DNA of 64,000 nt from Anaerobaca sp035448545 (GTDB lineage Bacteria > Planctomycetota > Phycisphaerae > Sedimentisphaerales > Anaerobacaceae). The stretch lies in the NCBI GenBank assembly GCA_035448545.1, contig DAOTJE010000025.1, positions 1 through 64,000 of the forward strand, given 5' to 3'. A program made the translations under genes and the position numbers. Position 1 is the first letter of the stretch. The number at the start of each line of letters is the position of its first letter. Positions 47,348 to 55,618 of the stretch are shown here, piece after piece. The notes beneath the pieces were generated by a model. That model was given only the letters and a program-made list of their open reading frames with translations. It was not told the DNA's origin and made no database searches.

Positions 47348-49444
47348 TTATACGTTGTCCAGAGCCTGCACCAACTCGGGGACAACGTCTTCGGCGGTTC
47401 CAACGATATAGTAGTCGCACTGTTTGAAGATCGGCGCGTTGGGGTCGCTGTTGATTGCCACGATCGTCTCGGTGTTGGCGACGCCGATCATGTGCTGGAT
47501 GGCGCCCGAAATGCCGATCGCGACGTAGAGCTTCGGACCGACGGCGGTCCCGGTCTGGCCGACCTGGTGAACGCGTTCGACAAAACCCTGCTCGACCGCC
47601 GCGCGGGACGCGCCATACTCGACCGCGGTGTTCAGCTTCCTGCTCAGCTCCGAACAGAGCATGTGAAGGAGCCGGTCGAAGACGTCACGGCTTTGCATGC
47701 CTTTGCCGCCGGAGACGATGGCCTCGGCGGCAAAATTAACCTGGCCGCTGCCCAGTTCGGTCCGGATGATATCGAGACTAACGTCCTCGTCGGTCAGCTC
47801 GACCTTGTGCTGGATGACCTTGCCCTTGCGCTTGGGGTCGGCTGGGATCCGCTTCATCACGCCGGGCCGGGCCGTCGCCATTTGACTCTTGGAGTTCTTC
47901 GTGCGAATCGTCGCCATGACGTTCCCGCCGAGAGCCGGACGGGTCTGAAGCAGCAAACCGATGTCGCCTTTGCGCGAGCTGTCGCGAATGTCGAGGCCCG
48001 TGCAATCGGCGGTCAGGCCACAGCCGGTCCGGTACGAGACCATCGGGGCCAGCATGCGCCCCTGTGGCGTCGCCGCGTACAACACGATCTGCGGCACGTA
48101 CTTGTCGATCGCGTCGGAAACCGCTTTGCGGTAGGCGGTGGGGTCGAACTCCTTGAGCAGCTTGTGTTCGATCGCGTAGATGTGGTCGGCGCCGGCCGCA
48201 ATCAACTCCTCGGCCATGTGGGCGACGTTGTCGCCGGCGATGCACACGCCGACCTTTGTTTCGAGCGAATCGGCCAACTCGCGTGCCTTGCCGGTCAGCT
48301 CGAACGTAGCCGGGTGAACGACCCCGTCGCCGCTGTGCTCGGCAACGACCCAGACCTCGCCCTTGAAAGCCGGCTCGACCAGACGAAAGCCATTGACCAT
48401 GTCTTCCAGAGCTTTCTTGTGGAATGCACCGCCAGCCTTCTCGACAATCTTGTCCAGCACCGGCTCCGAGAGTTGCTTGACATCGGTGATGTTCATTTCC
48501 TTGAGGATGCCGGTCAAGATGTCGTAATCGTCCTGCTCCTTCTTCGTCGCCTCGTACGGGCGTTCCAGAGGGCTCTTGCGTCGCGCGGGCAACACGTACG
48601 GCCCGGGCCCCTCCTCGGCCTTGCCCCCCTGGCCGTTGCTGCTCTTGAAGCTCTCGACGATGATCTTCGCCAGAGACTTGACGTCCTTCACCTCCTGGCA
48701 CTTGCGGGTGCTCTTGCCCGGGGGAAAAACGCGAATGACGGCGGTCTTGGAGCCCTTGGCTCCGATGTGCGTGGCGTTGATGTCGTCGGCACCCCACTTG
48801 ATCACATCGACCTTATTGGCCCAGCGGGTGCCGGCGAACGTGGCGAACAAGGGGTACTCATACTTGGCGACGGTAATGACGGCCGGCATCTTCCTGGTGG
48901 CGACGGTCTGGCTGCCGCCGCTAATGATGCGTGTGAACTCGAAGCGGTTGTTCTTGTACTCGGCGCCCGTAGCATACGCGATGCAGGGCACTTGCAGTTC
49001 CTCGGCGATCTGCCCCGGCACCTGAGCGGTGTCGCCATCCACCGACTGCATGCCGGCGACCACGAAGTAGTCGTCGCCGCAGTGGAGGATCTCCTTGACA
49101 ATCCGGCGAATCGCATAGGCCAGCGGGTTGGCCGTGGCCCACGTGTCGGCGCCACCCAACGCGCGATCGGTCAGGAGCACCACCTGGTCGGCCGCACGGG
49201 CCAGACTGTAGCGGAGAACTTCCTCCGCCATCGGCGGGCCCATCGTCAGCGCGACGATCCGGGCCTTGGCATCGCCGCTGATCTGTTTCATGTATCGGGC
49301 AAAAGCCAGCGCCTGGGCATCAAGCTCGTTGACGACGTTGGCCAGTCGGGATCGGACGAGCGTACCCGTCTCGGGGTCGAAGGCGTTGTCGGTGATCTGC
49401 GAGACGTCAGGGACCTGCTTGACGAGAACGATGTACTCACTCAT
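47348..49444 (-). CDS. Fused electron-transfer flavoprotein (EtfB-EtfA)
   Basis: A 698-residue natural fusion of the beta and alpha ETF subunits. Residues 1 to about 255 match EtfB (VLVKQVPDVSQITDN, VNELDAQALAFA, GMQSVDGDTAQVPGQIAEEL). A linker of about 100 charged residues follows. The C-terminal part matches EtfA (VWVVAEHSGDGV; GLTADCTGLDI; VHQVGQTGTAVGPKLYVAIG with SGAIQH and VAINSDPNAPIF, the FAD site). ETF takes electrons from acyl-CoA and other dehydrogenases and passes them to ETF-QO, whose gene follows. The order and adjacency support one electron route to the quinone pool. Confidence 0.92.
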   Translation of the reverse strand: MSEYIVLVKQVPDVSQITDNAFDPETGTLVRSRLANVVNELDAQALAFARYMKQISGDAKARIVALTMGPPMAEEVLRYSLARAADQVVLLTDRALGGADTWATANPLAYAIRRIVKEILHCGDDYFVVAGMQSVDGDTAQVPGQIAEELQVPCIAYATGAEYKNNRFEFTRIISGGSQTVATRKMPAVITVAKYEYPLFATFAGTRWANKVDVIKWGADDINATHIGAKGSKTAVIRVFPPGKSTRKCQEVKDVKSLAKIIVESFKSSNGQGGKAEEGPGPYVLPARRKSPLERPYEATKKEQDDYDILTGILKEMNITDVKQLSEPVLDKIVEKAGGAFHKKALEDMVNGFRLVEPAFKGEVWVVAEHSGDGVVHPATFELTGKARELADSLETKVGVCIAGDNVAHMAEELIAAGADHIYAIEHKLLKEFDPTAYRKAVSDAIDKYVPQIVLYAATPQGRMLAPMVSYRTGCGLTADCTGLDIRDSSRKGDIGLLLQTRPALGGNVMATIRTKNSKSQMATARPGVMKRIPADPKRKGKVIQHKVELTDEDVSLDIIRTELGSGQVNFAAEAIVSGGKGMQSRDVFDRLLHMLCSELSRKLNTAVEYGASRAAVEQGFVERVHQVGQTGTAVGPKLYVAIGISGAIQHMIGVANTETIVAINSDPNAPIFKQCDYYIVGTAEDVVPELVQALDNV

Positions 49445-50124
49445 AGACCGTTTTCCCCACAGAAAAGAAACACTCCCACTATCGGGGTTGATCGAGCATT
49501 CTCCAGACGCGCGCCGCCCGCGAGCCCACCGTGTGCTTCAGGGACGATAGACCATCCACCGCTACACGACCACCATCGGTACTTCTGACAGTAGATGTCG
49601 CATGATAGGTCCCCGTTACAGACCTGTCAACCGAAAACGCCAATTCCCATTTGCGCGGCGGGTTACACGACGGGACGAGGTTCTGTTGTGAAAACCCCTC
49701 GCATACCTCCAACTCACGGGCTTTCGCCGACGCCGCAGAGCCGGCTGCGCCTGCCCTCGCGCTGTGTGGGCCGCCTTAGGGCGGCCGCCGCTCACCTGGG
49801 TCCAACAACGCCTCTTGGCAAGACCCATGTAGACGCTTCTCTTCACATTTTGAAGGTCGCTCTGCCCTATGCAGCCGATAATCTCATGCATCAGGGTATG
49901 GAAGTTCCGCCTCAGCCGACCGCATTTCACGCGTAGTTTTGCCGCCTTCGATTCGGTGGCTATATTCTACTGGGCGGACTACAAGGGGTCTGGGCGACCA
50001 TTCTGCCCGGAATCTACCGTCACACGCGATAAGATACCGCCGGACTGCCGTTGTGTGAGCGTATGTCATCGCATCAAGAAAGAACCTGCCTCACATCAGA
50101 GGCAAGTCGCTTGGGGGAACTGCA
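49445..50124. other. Divergent intergenic region upstream of the fused ETF gene
   Basis: About 680 bp between divergent genes with no supportable gene. It should hold the promoters for the ETF operon and for the secreted repeat protein. A perfect 7-bp hairpin with a TTAG loop (49769-49775 with 49780-49786) sits in a G+C-rich block, but it has no T-run and no known family was recognised. Confidence 0.45.
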
Positions 50125-50850
50125 ATGAAGCGTTTGATAGCTGCCGTGACCGTGAGTCTGCTAATCCTCTGTTGCGCATCCTCGGCCCAGGACAGAGCTT
50201 CCTCCAGAGAGAAAGCCCTGAAGTGCGCAGAGAACTGGAGCAAACAAGGATTTGACTTCGACCCAAACTCAATGACCTGCTCGCAAATGTTTGAGAGAGC
50301 CACAGCGGTGCGCAGGGCCGCATACTGGAGAGAGAAAGGGTATGTCTTCGATCCCAACCGGCTCACTTGGCAGGAAATGGATACGAAGGCTCAAGATGTC
50401 GATAGAGCGCGATATTGGGCAGCCAGAGGATATCGCTTTGATCCGAACACAATGACTTGCCACGAGATGGATAGTCGTGCCGCAGAATTGGACAAGGTAC
50501 GCTATTGGAAAGCCATCGGCTATCACTATGATGTCCAAACAAAGGCCGTGTACCTTACCCCTGCCAAGAGGACGCGACTCAGTTCGCTTCCGTCGCCTGA
50601 CGGACTGGGTGGCGGACCTGGACCATCATCCTACACCCCCTCGGCGAACAGCACGCCGGCATATTGGGGATCGCGTGCATCGACGCACGATTCTTGCAGT
50701 ACAGGCTTGTCCTCTGTAGCAGAGAACGGGAGCTACTATGGGCAACTGAGCGAGACTACCGGGCGGGCGAAAACGGTACATGTCCGCGGCTACTACCGAA
50801 GCGATGGCACATACGTCAGGAGCCATTACAGGAGCGCACCCAGGCGATAG
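50125..50850 (+). CDS. Secreted protein with YW-GY-FDPN repeats
   Basis: A 241-residue exported protein of unknown function. A signal peptide spans about residues 1-22 (ending SSAQD). Four repeats of about 31 residues follow, each of the form YWxxxGYxFDPNxMTxxEMD; the last is shorter and drifts. The C-terminal 80 residues are low-complexity (glycine, serine, proline) and end in a phrase GYYRSDGTYVRSHYRSAP that recurs at the ends of many short exported bacterial proteins. GGGG with 9-nt spacing precedes the ATG. It may be a surface-binding or wall-associated protein. Confidence 0.72.
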   Translation: MKRLIAAVTVSLLILCCASSAQDRASSREKALKCAENWSKQGFDFDPNSMTCSQMFERATAVRRAAYWREKGYVFDPNRLTWQEMDTKAQDVDRARYWAARGYRFDPNTMTCHEMDSRAAELDKVRYWKAIGYHYDVQTKAVYLTPAKRTRLSSLPSPDGLGGGPGPSSYTPSANSTPAYWGSRASTHDSCSTGLSSVAENGSYYGQLSETTGRAKTVHVRGYYRSDGTYVRSHYRSAPRR

Positions 50851-51169
50851 ACACTCTCCAGACGGGACGGCATCACATCTTATCTGTCGCATCCGAGGTC
50901 GAATCAAACCCATTCACGTCTGCAGGTACGATTCCAGAGACCTGCGAGTCCAGGTCTGTGACCCACTGAGATTACAGATTCTCGGCCACGCACTGACTCG
51001 GGCCTGTCACTCAACTGCCGGTCAAGGATGCACCCCTGGCGTCCCACGCCCTCAGACCCATCTGCAGCAACGTAGCGTCGCCACAAAGAGGTCTGCCCCA
51101 TTCGCCGGCGCGGGAAGTGTATCGCCCAAGCGACTCGAAAGACGCAACGGGACTGGATTCTGCGGGTGG
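50851..51169. other. Convergent intergenic gap
   Basis: A 319-bp gap between the ends of the repeat protein gene and the M50 protease gene. No gene, clear terminator or repeat was found. Confidence 0.35.
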
Positions 51170-52084
51170 CTAGACCTGAATCTGCGAGGGAGAAGTCCAG
51201 GTGGCGAAGGGATGAGCCGCGCCGCAATCGGGACAGAGGATGCCGGGGTAGGCGGCGCCGCAATGGGGGCAGACGGCCTGGTGCTCGAACATGTCGAAGG
51301 GGCTGCGGCAATGGCCGCAGGTCCAGATCGCGCCGGCCGGCGGCGCCGTCCGACAAGCCGGACAGAAGAACATGGTGTGACGCGGCAATCTGGCTACGCG
51401 CACGAGGTGCAGCGCGTGCCGCAGTCCGCTCCAGCAGTTCAGCAGAATGAACACTGCGACGATGCCGGTCCAGGCCGACCGTGTCCAGAGGGCTAACAGC
51501 AGGAGCCCCGCGACACCGATCAGGCCGATGGCCGTCGCAACGATCAGACTCCAGGCCCGGCCGAACACAAACCACAGCAACGAACGCAGAATCTGGCCGC
51601 CGTCCAGAGGGTAGATGGGCAAAAGGTTGAAAATCAGCAGGCCGACGTTGATGAAAACGATCATCCGAAGCAGCCGGAACAAATTCGGCGTCAGCTCGGC
51701 CAATCCGGAGGCGTCCATCCACAGCACGAGCAGGAAGAATGTGGGCGCCAGCAGAGCGTTCACAAGGGGTCCGGCGGCAATGCTCCAGAGAATGGCCCCG
51801 GGCCGTTGTGGCGGGTCCACATAGGCAACGCCTCCCAAAGGCCACAGCACGATGCGATCGGCATGGCCTCCCACCTGCCGGCACGCCAGCGAATGCCCGA
51901 ATTCGTGCAGCAGCACGATGGCGAACAGCGACAGGTACTCCAGCACGCTCCACATCATGGACGGGTAGCGCCCCGCCCGCATGCTGATCCCATAGTACGC
52001 CACGAGGAACCATGACCAGTGCAGGTACAGCTCGATGCCTGCCAGGCGGAACAGCCGAATCGATCCTTGGTTGGTCGGAGTCAT
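51170..52084 (-). CDS. M50 site-2-type metalloprotease with two C-terminal zinc ribbons
   Basis: A 304-residue intramembrane zinc protease. The zinc site is HEFGH (His60, Glu61, His64) in a membrane helix and Asp161 in LPIYPLDGG. Six or so helices form the core. The C-terminal 65 residues carry four CxxC pairs (Cys241/244, 256/259, 272/275, 284/287), forming two zinc ribbons that face the cytoplasm. Such proteases cut membrane-bound regulators; the target here is unknown. The ATG at 52084 is preceded by AGAGGCGC; the longer frame to 52159 was rejected. Confidence 0.85.
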   Translation of the reverse strand: MTPTNQGSIRLFRLAGIELYLHWSWFLVAYYGISMRAGRYPSMMWSVLEYLSLFAIVLLHEFGHSLACRQVGGHADRIVLWPLGGVAYVDPPQRPGAILWSIAAGPLVNALLAPTFFLLVLWMDASGLAELTPNLFRLLRMIVFINVGLLIFNLLPIYPLDGGQILRSLLWFVFGRAWSLIVATAIGLIGVAGLLLLALWTRSAWTGIVAVFILLNCWSGLRHALHLVRVARLPRHTMFFCPACRTAPPAGAIWTCGHCRSPFDMFEHQAVCPHCGAAYPGILCPDCGAAHPFATWTSPSQIQV

Positions 52085-52159
52085 GCGCCTCTTTCCGTTC
52101 TCCGAAGGCGGTAGCGGCGCTGATGTACACCCCTGCCACCAAGACAAACGACAAGACAC

Positions 52160-53671
52160 TCAAACGTATTCGCTGAACGCGGCGGACATGATCTGCTCTT
52201 CGGACCACCCCTCGCGATCGAACGTCCCGGCTACGCGACCGGCCGAGAGCACCAGAATCCGATGAGAGATTGCCATCAGTTCCTTCAGATCGGATGAAAC
52301 GAAGAGGATGGCCTTGCCTTGCTGCGCCAGGCGGGCCAGCATGCGATAGATCTCAAACTTGGCGCCGACATCGATCCCTCGCGTCGGCTCATCAAAAATA
52401 AGGATGTCACAGTCGCGGAAGAGCCACTTGGCGATCACCACCTTCTGCTGGTTGCCGCCGCTGAGCAATCCGACGGCCTGCTCGCACGAGGAGCAGCGTA
52501 CGTCCAGCGAATCGATGTATCGCTGGGCGACGGCCCGCTCACAGGCACCGTGCAGCCAACCCAAGGTGCTGACATCCTCCAGGTGCGTGATCGAGACATT
52601 CGCTCGGATCGGCAGGGTCGGGAACAACCCCTGTGCCTTGCGGTCTTCGGTGAGCAGCGCGATCCCGAGTCGAACAGCGTCACTGGGTCGGCGGATCGTG
52701 GATGGCTTGTCGCTGCCGTGCAGATAGATACTTCCCGCTTCGAGCGGATCGGCCCCGAAAATCAGACGCATCGTTTCGGTCCGGCCTGATCCCATCAGGC
52801 CCGCCACACCGAGAATCTCGCCGCGATAGGCCTCAAAAGATACGTCGCGCACCTTCGAGCCCGCCCGCAATCCCACCGCACGGAGGGCCAGTGTCCCGCG
52901 CTGCCCGCCGGAGGCGAACGCGTTCGGGTCCAGCTCGCGTCCGACCATCAGCCGGATCACATCATCGGAACTCAACGCGGCCGTATCGCAGGTGGTCACG
53001 ACCCTGCCATCCCGCAACACAGTGACACGGTCGGCAATCCGAAGCACTTCCTCGATCCGGTGTGAAATGTAGATGATCCCTACCCCGTTGGCCTTGAGTC
53101 GGGCGATCTGGGCAAAGAGCAACTCCACCTCGCTGTCGGTCAGCGAAGCAGTCGGCTCGTCGAGCGCCAGAACGCGACACCGTCGCGACAATCCGGCCGC
53201 AATCTCGACCATTTGCTGCCGGCCGACGCCCAAGGTACCGACCATCGTTGACGGATCGATCTGCGTCAGGCCCACCTGGTGCATCGCCTCGCATGCCGAG
53301 CGGTTCAGGGTCCTGTAGTCGATGAAGCCGAATCGACGGGGTAACCGTTCGATGAAGATATTCTCGGCCACGCTCAGATTGGGAATGAGGTTCAACTCCT
53401 GCATTACCATGCGGACACCCGCCGCCTCCGCCTGCCGCCGGCCGCCGGGATTGTAGGGTTGCCCGTCCAGGAACATCTGTCCGGCGTCAGCCGTCTCGAT
53501 CCCCGCGATGATCCGCGTCAGCGTACTCTTGCCGGCGCCGTTTTCGCCGACGAGGGCGTGCACCTCGCCGGCACGCAGGTCGATCGCAACCTGCGCCAGC
53601 GCCTGGACGCCTGGAAAAGCCTTGTCGATACCTGTGACGGTCAGCAAAGAATCGGTCGCCGAAGACATCAT
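52160..53671 (-). CDS. rbsA: Ribose-type ABC transporter ATP-binding protein
   Basis: A 503-residue double ATPase of the carbohydrate-uptake-2 family. The first half has the Walker A GENGAGKST, the signature LGVGRQQMVEIA and the Walker B VLALDEPTASL. The second half has the usual degenerate Walker A of the family (GLMGSGRTET), a normal signature (LLSGGNQQKVVIAKWL) and Walker B (ILIFDEPTRGID). It powers import of the sugar bound by the neighbouring lipoprotein. The start overlaps the rbsB stop by 4 nt (ATGA). No rbsC permease gene is in the window. The M50 protease gene lies downstream on the same strand. Confidence 0.9.
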   Translation of the reverse strand: MMSSATDSLLTVTGIDKAFPGVQALAQVAIDLRAGEVHALVGENGAGKSTLTRIIAGIETADAGQMFLDGQPYNPGGRRQAEAAGVRMVMQELNLIPNLSVAENIFIERLPRRFGFIDYRTLNRSACEAMHQVGLTQIDPSTMVGTLGVGRQQMVEIAAGLSRRCRVLALDEPTASLTDSEVELLFAQIARLKANGVGIIYISHRIEEVLRIADRVTVLRDGRVVTTCDTAALSSDDVIRLMVGRELDPNAFASGGQRGTLALRAVGLRAGSKVRDVSFEAYRGEILGVAGLMGSGRTETMRLIFGADPLEAGSIYLHGSDKPSTIRRPSDAVRLGIALLTEDRKAQGLFPTLPIRANVSITHLEDVSTLGWLHGACERAVAQRYIDSLDVRCSSCEQAVGLLSGGNQQKVVIAKWLFRDCDILIFDEPTRGIDVGAKFEIYRMLARLAQQGKAILFVSSDLKELMAISHRILVLSAGRVAGTFDREGWSEEQIMSAAFSEYV

Positions 53672-54618
53672 CCGAGCGTTTCCGCCGTGATCAGATCGAC
53701 GGGGGTTTCCTTGTCCGCGGGCGTGGTCTTGCCGGACAGAATGTCGAGGGCGTACTGAATCCCATACACCGCCAGTTGGTCGGCGTGCTGATCGATGGTA
53801 CAGAGGATCTTGCCTTCCTTCAGCAGGCGCCGGACCGCCGCGATGTTGTCGAACCCGACGACGTAGACCGAATCGGACCTGCCCGCGTCGCGAAGCGCTG
53901 CCACCGCACCCAGCGCCATGCTGTCGTTGGCACAGAGGAAGGCCTTGAGGTCCGGGTGCTCATTGATCAGCGCCGCGGCGATGGGCTGGGCCTTGTCGGT
54001 CTCCCAGTAGCCCGTCTGCGAGGCCACGATGTCCATGCTACTGCCGATCATGGCGTCGTCGAACCCGGCCTTGCGCTGGATGCCGTTGAAGGCGTTCGGT
54101 GCCCCTTCGATGATAGCGACTTTGTCGCCCGGGTTGAGGCGGGCCGCCAGATACGCGCCGGCCAGCTTGGCCCCTTTGCGGTTGTCCGGACCGACGAACG
54201 GAATCTTGATACCCTTGTCCCGGAGCACTTCATCGTCGAGCTTGTTGTCGATGTTGACCACCACGATGCCGGCGTCCATCGCCTTCTTGCAGACGCCGAC
54301 GAGCGCCTTCGAGTCGGCCGGCGCGATAACGATCGCGTCGACCCCCTGGGCCATCATCATCTCCACGTACGCGATCTGCTGCGTGACATCCGTTTCGTCC
54401 TTGATCCCGCGAACTTCCAGATGGTACTGGTCCTTGTGCTCGGCGTGGTGCGCACGGGCCCCTTCCTCCATGGTCTTGAAGAACTCGTTGGCCAGCGACT
54501 TCATCACGAGGGCGACGGTTGGCCGGTCGTCCTTCTTCTGACATCCGCTGAATGTCACAACAAAGGCCGCCAGCGCGACGACGAGCCCCTTTCCAATCGA
54601 TCGATTCGAATGACTCAT
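53668..54618 (-). CDS. rbsB: Ribose-type substrate-binding lipoprotein
   Basis: A 316-residue periplasmic binding protein of the LacI/RbsB type. The signal ends in a lipobox (TFSGC, Cys26), so it is membrane-anchored. The mature protein begins with a short charged linker and has the family pattern TVALVMKSLANEFFKTMEEG, GVDAIVIAPADSKALVG, PFVGPDNRKGAKLAG, AFLCANDSMALGAVAAL and VVGFDNIAA. The upstream nucleoside hydrolase and ribokinase suggest ribose as ligand. It is translationally coupled to rbsA. Confidence 0.88.
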   Translation of the reverse strand: MSHSNRSIGKGLVVALAAFVVTFSGCQKKDDRPTVALVMKSLANEFFKTMEEGARAHHAEHKDQYHLEVRGIKDETDVTQQIAYVEMMMAQGVDAIVIAPADSKALVGVCKKAMDAGIVVVNIDNKLDDEVLRDKGIKIPFVGPDNRKGAKLAGAYLAARLNPGDKVAIIEGAPNAFNGIQRKAGFDDAMIGSSMDIVASQTGYWETDKAQPIAAALINEHPDLKAFLCANDSMALGAVAALRDAGRSDSVYVVGFDNIAAVRRLLKEGKILCTIDQHADQLAVYGIQYALDILSGKTTPADKETPVDLITAETLG

Positions 54619-54643
54619 GGCGTTCTCCTATCCGTTCATTCCG

Positions 54644-55543
54644 TCAGGGACGAAACGCTTCTACTTCCTGCCTGGTCGGCATCGACGGCTGGGCCCCCAT
54701 CCGCGTGGTCGACAGGGCCGCGGCGCGGCCGGCAAAGACAGCGGCCTGGCGAAGAGACTGTCCCTGGGCCAGGCCGACCGCAAGACTGCCGGCGAAGGCA
54801 TCTCCGGCTGCCGTGGCATCCACCGCGCGGACCGGCACCGCCGGAACGAATTCCCTCGTGGTCCTGTCCGCCAGCAGAAATCCCTTGGCGCCCATCGTGA
54901 CGATCACCGCCCCGACGCCCCACGACAACAGCCACTCGGCCGCCAGCGACGCGCTGACCTCGTCGCTCACCTCCATCCCCGTCAGGATCTGCGCCTCGGT
55001 CTCGTTGGGCGTCAGCACAGTCACCTGTTTGAGCAGGTCGGGCCGCAGCTTCTGCGCCGGCGCCGGGTCCAGGATAAACGGCACACCCGCGTCGCTGGCC
55101 ATCTGGGCTGCACACTCAATCGTTTCAACAGGAACCTCCAACTGAGCCACGACCGCTCCGGCCGAGCCGATCTCGCGATGCGCCTGTCTCACGTCCTCGG
55201 GACGGAGCCGGCTGTTGGCGCCGGGCGCAACCACGATCATATTATTGCCCGCTGGATCCACCGCGATCAGGGCCACGCCGGAAGCCACCCCCGGCGTCGA
55301 GGCCACGTAAGTCGTACGGACCCCTTCCCTCTCGAAGTTGGCCAAAGAGCGCTGACCGAACAGGTCATCACCGAGCCGGGCGACGAAATACACCTCGGCG
55401 CCGAGCTTGGCGGCGGCGACCGCCTGGTTGGCACCTTTGCCGCCGGGCACCATGACGAAGTCACCGCCCAGCACGGTCTCGCCGAGCAGCGGAATCCGCG
55501 GCGTCCTGACGACCAGGTCCATGTTCGAGCTGCCTACTACCAC
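54644..55543 (-). CDS. rbsK: Ribokinase
   Basis: Ribokinase phosphorylates ribose at the 5-hydroxyl with ATP. The protein shows VVGSSNMDLVVRTPRIPLLGE, GGKGANQAVAAAKLG, LTPNETEAQ, and the catalytic DATAAGDAFAGSLAVGL, where the last Asp is the catalytic base. Annotated from the GTG at 55543 it is 299 residues, but it lacks the usual first residues of the opening strand. In frame 24 nt upstream, an ATC codon (55565-55567) lies 7 nt after AGGAGG and restores the sequence ITQRPAKIVVVGSSNMD. The start is therefore uncertain. It lies between rbsB and the nucleoside hydrolase gene in one operon. Confidence 0.88.
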   Translation of the reverse strand: MVVGSSNMDLVVRTPRIPLLGETVLGGDFVMVPGGKGANQAVAAAKLGAEVYFVARLGDDLFGQRSLANFEREGVRTTYVASTPGVASGVALIAVDPAGNNMIVVAPGANSRLRPEDVRQAHREIGSAGAVVAQLEVPVETIECAAQMASDAGVPFILDPAPAQKLRPDLLKQVTVLTPNETEAQILTGMEVSDEVSASLAAEWLLSWGVGAVIVTMGAKGFLLADRTTREFVPAVPVRAVDATAAGDAFAGSLAVGLAQGQSLRQAAVFAGRAAALSTTRMGAQPSMPTRQEVEAFRP

Positions 55544-55618
55544 GATCTTCGCAGGTCGTTGCGTGATGGGATGGCCTCCTGCAACACACAGAAATGGGTC
55601 AGATCCTGCGGCGCACTG

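Noticed and set aside
47102..49588. 828-residue open frame opposite the fused ETF gene
   Set aside because: Antisense shadow of a clear ETF gene in G+C-rich DNA; its residues show no domain.
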